Source: Erysipelotrichaceae bacterium UBA1783 (GTDB lineage: Bacteria > Bacillota_I > Bacilli_A > Erysipelotrichales > Erysipelotrichaceae). Taken from it: a DNA stretch of 11,675 bases. Below are positions 6,784-11,675 of the stretch, in pieces. Each line of letters begins with the position of its first letter. Position 1 is the stretch's first letter. The stretch is from positions 5,283 to 16,957 of the forward strand of contig DCGH01000030.1 in the NCBI GenBank assembly GCA_002315205.1, written 5' to 3'. Both the position numbers and the translations under genes were made by a program. The notes below the pieces were generated by a model. That model had not been told where the DNA came from and searched no databases. It saw nothing but the letters and a program-made list of their open reading frames with translations.

Positions 6784-7418
6784 TCTTTGTCAAGCTTATG
6801 CTCGATAATAGAAAGAATTTTAGTGATTAGTAAATCCATTGCAACCTTGTTATGAGATCCTTCAGGAATAATGATATCTGCATAAACCTTAGAAGGTTCA
6901 ATAAATGCATTATGCATTACTCTAACTGTCTGCATATACTGATCACAAACAGATTCGATAGTTCTTCCTCTGTCTCTAACATCTCTCTTTAATCTTCTAA
7001 TAAATCTGACATCAGCATCAGTATCAATGAATAGCTTCATATCTAACATATTTCTGATGTTTTCGTCCTGTAATACGAATAATCCTTCAAGAACAATTAC
7101 CTCAGCTGGATTAACAACTTCAGTAACGATACTTCTTGTATGATTTACATAATCATATGTAGGCTTTTCAATAGCTTTGCCTTCACATAATTCATTAATC
7201 TGCTGTAATAATAATGCATTATCAAATGCAAGTGGATGGTCATAATTTGTCTTAACTCTTTCAGCAAAAGTTAAATGAGACTGATCCTTATAGTAGTCAT
7301 CCTGACGAATAATTACGACTGAATTAGTATCCTCAAATTCCTTTGCGACCATTTTTGCTACAGAGGTTTTGCCGGATGCACTACCACCAGCAATACCGAT
7401 AATTACAGGTTTTTTCAT
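6780..7418 (-). CDS. udk: Uridine kinase (uridine/cytidine kinase)
   Basis: It phosphorylates uridine and cytidine to UMP and CMP in cytosolic pyrimidine salvage, using ATP or GTP. The 212 residues match the family length. The P-loop GGSASGKT is at 11-18. The family motif IRQDDYYKDQ follows at 37-46, then NYDHPLAFD (58-66) and KPTYDYVNHTR (85-95), which form the nucleoside site, then the Walker-B-like VIVLEGLF (107-114) and the lid region RRLKRDVRDRGR (141-152). AAGGAG lies 8 nt before the ATG. It comes 21 nt after mltG. In B. subtilis several peptidase and methyltransferase genes (yrrM-yrrO) separate mltG from udk; here they are adjacent. Confidence 0.96.
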   Translation of the reverse strand: MKKPVIIGIAGGSASGKTSVAKMVAKEFEDTNSVVIIRQDDYYKDQSHLTFAERVKTNYDHPLAFDNALLLQQINELCEGKAIEKPTYDYVNHTRSIVTEVVNPAEVIVLEGLFVLQDENIRNMLDMKLFIDTDADVRFIRRLKRDVRDRGRTIESVCDQYMQTVRVMHNAFIEPSKVYADIIIPEGSHNKVAMDLLITKILSIIEHKLDKD

Positions 7419-7439
7419 ATTTCTATCTCCTTAAGCTTA

Positions 7440-8507
7440 TTAATATAAGTACTTCTTTACATTTCTCTGATGCTCTTCATATGTTTTTGCAAAGATAACT
7501 TTGCCACTGCCATAGATATCGGCAATGAAGAAATAATAATCATTATCTGCTGGATTTACTGCAGCATTTATTGCTGCTTCATTTCCATTGCAGACTGGAC
7601 CAACTGGTAAACCATCAACCAGATATGTGTTATATGCTGATTGCGTATTTGTTTTTTCTTCACATTCAGTCCATGAATTATATTCATATAAAGCATAGCA
7701 GACTGTAACAGATGATTGTAATCTCCAACCATCATTTAAACGGTTATAGAAAACACCTGATACATTTAGCATATCCTCTTCAGTACCAGCTTCATACATA
7801 ATAATTGAAGCTAAAGTGAATATCTCGTGTACTGAATATTTGCTGTCCTTAATCTGCTGTTGATATTTCTCATAAACTCTTTGAGTTTCAGCTAGGATGA
7901 TTTCTGTTACCTGTTCTACAGTAGTATTTGCATAGAAACTATAGGTTTCTGGGAATAAATATCCTTCCAGCAAGCAATGCTCACTTGCAAGAATATCCTC
8001 TGTTAAGAAATCGTATTTATCAATTAATGTATTGATATAATTTACATCATTCCATTTATCCATGATTTCCACAGATGTCAGATTGGTTGCTTTAGCAATT
8101 GCCTTAGCATAATCCTTTGCCCAGTTACCATCCGTTAAGGTAACTAATACCTCTTCTCTGGTAGCCTTTGTCATATCTGTTAAAACATTGAAAATATCCT
8201 CAACTGAATTATCTGTATTTAAGATAAAGTTACCTGCATAATAATCATTAATCTTATTAAGCTTTACGTAAATCTTTGCTACAGTGTCATCTTTAATTAA
8301 GCCTTTACGATATAGTGAGGCAATAACCTCATCCATTGTTTCACCTTCTTCAATAGTGAACGCAATTTCTTTATTTGTTGGATTTGGTGACTTTAGATTG
8401 TCCTTATAATATTTATAACCAATACCTAATGCTGCTGCAGCTAAAACCAACAGTACTAAAATGATTATAAGAATAACTGTAAGAACGCTTCCTTTTCTGC
8501 TTTTCAT
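7440..8507 (-). CDS. mltG: Endolytic murein transglycosylase MltG (YceG-like)
   Basis: MltG cuts nascent glycan strands at the outer face of the membrane and is thought to set glycan length by terminating elongation. The 355 residues start with a basic cap and one long membrane anchor (about 8-30). A LysM-like segment follows (about 45-110, with IEEGETMDEVIASL), then the catalytic YceG domain (about 120-355). Family hallmarks are LEGYLFPETYSF (180-191), ASIIMYEAG (233-241), VFYNRL (252-257), GLPVGPVCNGNEAAINAA (299-316) and the closing FAKTYEEHQRN. Glu239 in MYEAG aligns with the conserved catalytic Glu of the E. coli ASIVEKE motif; the first Glu of that motif is Met here. The gene starts 3 nt after the yrzB stop, with AGGA inside the end of yrzB. 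Confidence 0.94.
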   Translation of the reverse strand: MKSRKGSVLTVILIIILVLLVLAAAALGIGYKYYKDNLKSPNPTNKEIAFTIEEGETMDEVIASLYRKGLIKDDTVAKIYVKLNKINDYYAGNFILNTDNSVEDIFNVLTDMTKATREEVLVTLTDGNWAKDYAKAIAKATNLTSVEIMDKWNDVNYINTLIDKYDFLTEDILASEHCLLEGYLFPETYSFYANTTVEQVTEIILAETQRVYEKYQQQIKDSKYSVHEIFTLASIIMYEAGTEEDMLNVSGVFYNRLNDGWRLQSSVTVCYALYEYNSWTECEEKTNTQSAYNTYLVDGLPVGPVCNGNEAAINAAVNPADNDYYFFIADIYGSGKVIFAKTYEEHQRNVKKYLY

Positions 8508-8510
8508 GAT

Positions 8511-8771
8511 TTAGTCCTGAGTTTCTTCTTCAAATTGTGAGTTGTAACCATCTACAACCTCTGCACACATATCCCATTCAGCATCATCTTCGATTGCGAA
8601 TAGTTCGCCCTGGTCATTATAGCTCATTACATAGCATCCTAATTCTTCATTTTCAGGATCTGTAAAGCAAACATATTGCTTGCCATAAGTCTCTAGATCA
8701 AAGGTAAAAACAATATCCATCTTCTTTTCCTGACCATCAGCTGTATAAACTAATAATGTATTCTCATCCAT
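8511..8771 (-). CDS. yrzB: DUF1292 family protein (YrzB-like)
   Basis: This small acidic protein of 86 residues has unknown function. The DUF1292 pattern is clear: a short Asp/Glu-rich start, DGQEKKMDIVFTFDLETYGKQYV (13-35) and a mixed beta-type core with CYVMSYNDQGELFAIEDD. It ends in an acidic tail (FEEETQD). It has no membrane segment and no signal peptide. AAAAGGAG lies 8 nt before the ATG. Its place between ireB and mltG is conserved across Bacillota. Usually ruvX sits directly upstream, and it is missing here. The symbol follows the B. subtilis orthologue. Confidence 0.9.
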   Translation of the reverse strand: MDENTLLVYTADGQEKKMDIVFTFDLETYGKQYVCFTDPENEELGCYVMSYNDQGELFAIEDDAEWDMCAEVVDGYNSQFEEETQD

Positions 8772-8803
8772 AATCTTTTCTCCTTTTCAACTATCATACC
8801 TAA

Positions 8804-8824
8804 AGAGCCGCATATTGCGACTCT
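8804..8824 (-). other. Strong hairpin between ireB and yrzB
   Basis: The minus strand folds into a 9-bp stem with one G-U pair (AGAGTCGCA against TGCGGCTCT) and a three-base loop, ATA. Only three T follow before AGGTATG, so it is a poor intrinsic terminator. It could be a partial attenuator or an RNA stability or processing element that sets the ratio between alaS-ireB and the downstream genes. It is the main structure in the 78-nt gap where ruvX is normally found. Confidence 0.6.
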
Positions 8825-8849
8825 CAATGTTTTAATTTTAAATTAATAA

Positions 8850-9101
8850 TTAGTCATTTGATAAATAGCTTCTTAATAACTCTTTAATAATCTCATTGCG
8901 GTCCACAGATTGAATTAATGATCTAGCGCCCTTATAGCTTGAGATATAGGCTGGATCATTAGTAATCAGGTAACCTACTAGCTGTGTTTTAGCGTTATAG
9001 CCTCTTTCAGTCAAAGCCGCTTCAACCTGAGTTAGTATAAGTTTAATATTAGCCTGCTTTAGTTCTTCTTGACTAAATACACGAGTGTTCTGATTATTCA
9101 T
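8850..9101 (-). CDS. ireB: IreB family regulatory phosphoprotein (YrzL/DUF965)
   Basis: IreB is a small cytosolic protein, a substrate of the PASTA-domain Ser/Thr kinase (IreK/PrkC) and its phosphatase, and modulates cell-envelope stress tolerance in Enterococcus faecalis. The 83 residues contain the conserved core GYNAKTQLVGYLITNDPAYI (34-53), followed by AR and the helical end RNEIIKELLRSYL. E. faecalis IreB has two phosphorylated threonines near its N-terminus; here only Thr6 (NTRVF, aligning with the TVRF or TMKF threonine of relatives) is present, and no Thr occupies the earlier site. A near-perfect AAGGAGG lies 11 nt upstream of the ATG. It follows alaS by 55 nt, the usual order. The kinase gene is not in the window. 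Confidence 0.93.
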   Translation of the reverse strand: MNNQNTRVFSQEELKQANIKLILTQVEAALTERGYNAKTQLVGYLITNDPAYISSYKGARSLIQSVDRNEIIKELLRSYLSND

Positions 9102-9156
9102 ATATCTTAGAACCTCCTTACTAACATTTTACTTTAAATTTGAAAATTTTGAAAGA

Positions 9157-11675
9157 CTATTTTACATTTAACATTGCTTTAACTTCGTTAACAGCATCAT
9201 TAATCTTAGTAGCATCCTTACCACCAGCACTTGCTAGGTCAGGTCTACCACCGCCATTACCACCACAAGCCATTGCAGCCTTCTTAACGATGTCACTAGC
9301 CTTGAAGCCCTTTTCAATAGCGCTCTTTGAGCATCCAGCAACAAACATTACCTTACCATCGTTATTTGTGTATAGTAATACTACAGCATCATGTAGCTTA
9401 CCAACTAGCTGCTCAGCTAATGGCTTTACTTCATTAGATGCCATTTCAACCTTCTTGATTAATACCTTAATACCATCAGTTTCAACTGCTTCCTTTAGAA
9501 TTGCTTCAGATTCACTTGCAGCAATCTTCTGCTTTAATTCAGCAATTGTTCTCTGTAATGCACTATTATCAGCTAATAATGTATCAATCTTTTCAGGAAC
9601 CTTATTTACACTATTAAGCTTTAATGTAGCTGCTAAGCCTTCTAACATCTGCTGCTGTGCTAAGAATTCAGCATAAGCACCAGAGCTTGTCTTAGAAGTA
9701 ATACGACGGATACCTGAACCTACTGATTCCTCAGAAACAATCTTGAATACGCCAATTTCACTAGTTGTTGATACATGAGTACCACCACAGAATTCCTTAG
9801 AGAAATCACCCATTGAAACTACTCTTACGATATCATCATACTTTTCATCGAATAATGCCATAGCACCTGTCTTCTTTGCTGCTTCAATATCTAAGCATTC
9901 AGTAATAACTGGTACATTTAAAGCAATCTGTTCGTTGACTAATCTTTCAACTTCCTTTAGCTGTTCAGCAGTAACCTTCTCATAGTGAGTGAAGTCAAAT
10001 CTGCCATAATCCTTACAGTTGAATGAACCTGCCTGATGAACATGGCTTCCAACAACCTTCTGTAATGCAGCCTGTAATAAATGTAATGATGAATGGTTTG
10101 CTCTAATATAATTTCTATCCTGTTTGTTGATAGCTAAATCAAAAGTATCGCCCATCTTAACAGCACCCTTTACAACCTTTACATGATGTAATGGCTGCTT
10201 TAATGGAGCCTTAGTTACCTTAACAACCTCTAATACTGTTGAATCATTTGTAATCATACCAGTATCGTAAATCTGTCCACCACTTTCAGCATAGAAGCAT
10301 GTTTCAGCAAATACAACATCGCCTTCGCCTTCATTTAGCTGTTCTACCTGATCACCATCCACAAAGATTCCAACAACAGTAGAAGTGTTGTGGTCTTCAG
10401 TATAGCCAACAAATGTAGAAGGAGTTGTGAAATTCATTAAATCTAAAGACTGCTTACCCATTGACTGTTCGTCGCTTCTAGCATTTCTAGCTCTTTCTCT
10501 CTGTTGTGACATACACTTATTGAAACCATCCATATCTAAGATCATACCCTTTTCCTCTAGGATTTCTTCAGTTAATTCAACTGGGAATCCATAAGTATCG
10601 TACATCTTAAATACCATGTCTCCATTTAATACCTTTTCATCAGTATGTTCTGCTAAATAAGCCTGTAAAATCTTTTCGCCATCAGTTAATGTTGTAGCGA
10701 ATCTTTCTTCTTCAGCCTTTACTAGCTTCTGAATATAAGGAACCTTATCCTGTAAATATGGATAGAATTCAATCATATTATCAGCAACCACTGGAACCAG
10801 GTTATACATAAATGCCTTGTTGATGCCAAGCTTCTTACCATATCTTACAGTTCTTCTTAATACACGTCTTAAGATATAGCCTCTACCTTCATTAGAGAAA
10901 GTAGCACCATCAGCTAAAGCAAATGTACAGGTTCTGATATGGTCAGCAATAACTCTGTAAGCCATCTTATTAGCCTTTTCAGAATACTTCTTTTCTGTTA
11001 ACTGCTCAGTAGCTTTGATAATTGGCTGGAATAAATCTGTATCAAAGTTTGTTTCTCCACCCTGAACTAAGCAAGTTAATCTTTCTAAGCCCATACCAGT
11101 ATCGATATTCTTCTGTGGTAATTCCTTATAATCCTTTCTGTCAACACCCTCTTCAGAGTTGTATTGAGAGAATACATTGTTCCAGATTTCTACATAACGG
11201 TCATTTTCCATTTCCTTGAAGAATAAATCTTCTCCAATACCCTCTGGATCATAAGCAGGTCCTCTATCATAATAGATTTCTGAGTCAGGTCCACATGGTC
11301 CTTCACCGATTTCCCAGAAATTATCATATGACTTTAGGATATGCTTTGGATTTAAGCCAATTTCTTCTGTCCAGATTCTATAAGCTTCTGTATCATCTGG
11401 GTAAATAGTTACATATAATCTTTCTGGATCAAAGCCAATCCACTTTGGTGATGTTAAGAATTCCCAGCTCATCTTTAATGATTCTTCCTTGAAGTAATCA
11501 CCAATTGACCAGTTACCAAGCATTTCAAAGAAAGTATGATGTCTTGCAGTCTTACCAACGTTTTCAATATCATTGGTTCTGATACACTTCTGTGCATTGG
11601 CAATTCTGTTACACTTTGGCATTTCTCTACCATCTAAGTACTTCTTTAATGCAGCAACACCAGCATTAATCCATA
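9157..11675 (-). CDS. alaS: Alanyl-tRNA synthetase, N-terminal end outside the window
   Basis: It charges tRNA-Ala with alanine and hydrolyses mischarged Ser- or Gly-tRNA-Ala. 838 residues are visible, starting in frame at WINAGVAAL from base 11673, so about 40 N-terminal residues lie beyond the right edge. The Met encoded at 11622 is internal, not the start. Numbering from the first visible residue, the class II core comes first (motif 2 TARHHTFFEMLGN, about 42-54; motif 3 GRGYILRRVLRR, about 263-274). The tRNA-recognition region includes MYDTYGFPVELT (about 357-368). The editing domain has its zinc ligands HSSLH (527-531) and CGGTH (629-633). The C-terminal C-Ala domain has the glycine-rich stretch GGNGGGRPDLASAGGKD (about 804-820). 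All catalytic and editing hallmarks seen are intact. It is the first visible gene of the minus-strand run; its promoter and any T-box leader lie outside. Confidence 0.97.
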   Translation of the reverse strand, partial: WINAGVAALKKYLDGREMPKCNRIANAQKCIRTNDIENVGKTARHHTFFEMLGNWSIGDYFKEESLKMSWEFLTSPKWIGFDPERLYVTIYPDDTEAYRIWTEEIGLNPKHILKSYDNFWEIGEGPCGPDSEIYYDRGPAYDPEGIGEDLFFKEMENDRYVEIWNNVFSQYNSEEGVDRKDYKELPQKNIDTGMGLERLTCLVQGGETNFDTDLFQPIIKATEQLTEKKYSEKANKMAYRVIADHIRTCTFALADGATFSNEGRGYILRRVLRRTVRYGKKLGINKAFMYNLVPVVADNMIEFYPYLQDKVPYIQKLVKAEEERFATTLTDGEKILQAYLAEHTDEKVLNGDMVFKMYDTYGFPVELTEEILEEKGMILDMDGFNKCMSQQRERARNARSDEQSMGKQSLDLMNFTTPSTFVGYTEDHNTSTVVGIFVDGDQVEQLNEGEGDVVFAETCFYAESGGQIYDTGMITNDSTVLEVVKVTKAPLKQPLHHVKVVKGAVKMGDTFDLAINKQDRNYIRANHSSLHLLQAALQKVVGSHVHQAGSFNCKDYGRFDFTHYEKVTAEQLKEVERLVNEQIALNVPVITECLDIEAAKKTGAMALFDEKYDDIVRVVSMGDFSKEFCGGTHVSTTSEIGVFKIVSEESVGSGIRRITSKTSSGAYAEFLAQQQMLEGLAATLKLNSVNKVPEKIDTLLADNSALQRTIAELKQKIAASESEAILKEAVETDGIKVLIKKVEMASNEVKPLAEQLVGKLHDAVVLLYTNNDGKVMFVAGCSKSAIEKGFKASDIVKKAAMACGGNGGGRPDLASAGGKDATKINDAVNEVKAMLNVK

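Noticed and set aside
9121..9156. Weak promoter-like sequence (TTTCAA, 17 nt, TAAAAT) between alaS and ireB
   Set aside because: Both boxes are poor matches in very AT-rich sequence; read-through from alaS explains ireB expression without it.
9140..9676. Plus-strand open frame of 178 codons opposite the 3' part of alaS
   Set aside because: It lies entirely antisense to well-conserved alaS coding sequence plus a few bases of flank. Its translation has low-complexity Ser/Ala/Leu content typical of a mirror frame, and there is no ribosome-binding site worth noting.
11022..11219. Plus-strand open frame of 65 codons opposite alaS
   Set aside because: It is antisense to conserved synthetase sequence, with no promoter or ribosome-binding site.
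11620..11622. Met codon at 11622 as the start of alaS
   Set aside because: The frame continues upstream to the window edge with conserved AlaRS sequence (WINAGVAALKKYLDGRE), so this Met is internal and the gene is partial.

Overview
The window looks like ordinary core chromosome from a low-GC, AT-rich Bacillota (Firmicutes). Gene content and order resemble two conserved B. subtilis-type clusters placed end to end: alaS-ireB-yrzB-mltG-udk-greA and comEA-comEC-holA next to rpsT. The compressed operon, the loss of intervening genes (ruvX, comEB, the yrrMNO peptidase genes) and the inserted single-chain serine dehydratase suggest an Erysipelotrichia or related anaerobic lineage. That assignment is an inference and was not tested by phylogeny. 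I see no tRNA, rRNA, CRISPR array, insertion sequence, prophage or defence system.

Layout, left to right. At 1-106 (minus) is the start of an unidentified membrane protein that overlaps the end of fmt and runs off the left edge. fmt (97-1029, minus) encodes methionyl-tRNA formyltransferase. It diverges from rpsT (1182-1445, plus; ribosomal protein S20) across a 152-bp AT-rich region carrying a promoter for each. rpsT converges on a long minus-strand run, and two intrinsic terminators, one per direction, fill 1446-1538. Reading the minus strand from the right edge, the order is alaS (5' end cut off by the window), ireB, yrzB (DUF1292), mltG, udk, greA, comEA, comEC, holA and an Fe-S L-serine dehydratase gene.

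The minus-strand genes are tightly packed: comEA/comEC overlap as ATGA, holA/serine dehydratase are 1 nt apart, and yrzB/mltG are 3 nt apart. I see promoter-like sequences in front of greA and holA, so the run is probably a nested set of transcripts. By function, alaS, fmt and rpsT serve translation. ireB is the small partner of the PASTA-kinase signalling system, and mltG acts in peptidoglycan synthesis. udk salvages pyrimidine nucleosides and greA rescues backtracked RNA polymerase. comEA and comEC bind DNA and carry it across the membrane. holA loads the replicative clamp. The serine dehydratase makes pyruvate and ammonia.

I did not find a new system. The points most worth a second look are the missing ruvX with a hairpin in its place, the reduced and divergent membrane domain of ComEC beside an intact nuclease-like domain, the serine dehydratase coupled to holA and ending in a likely iron-binding cysteine tail, and the loss of one of the two N-terminal threonines of IreB.
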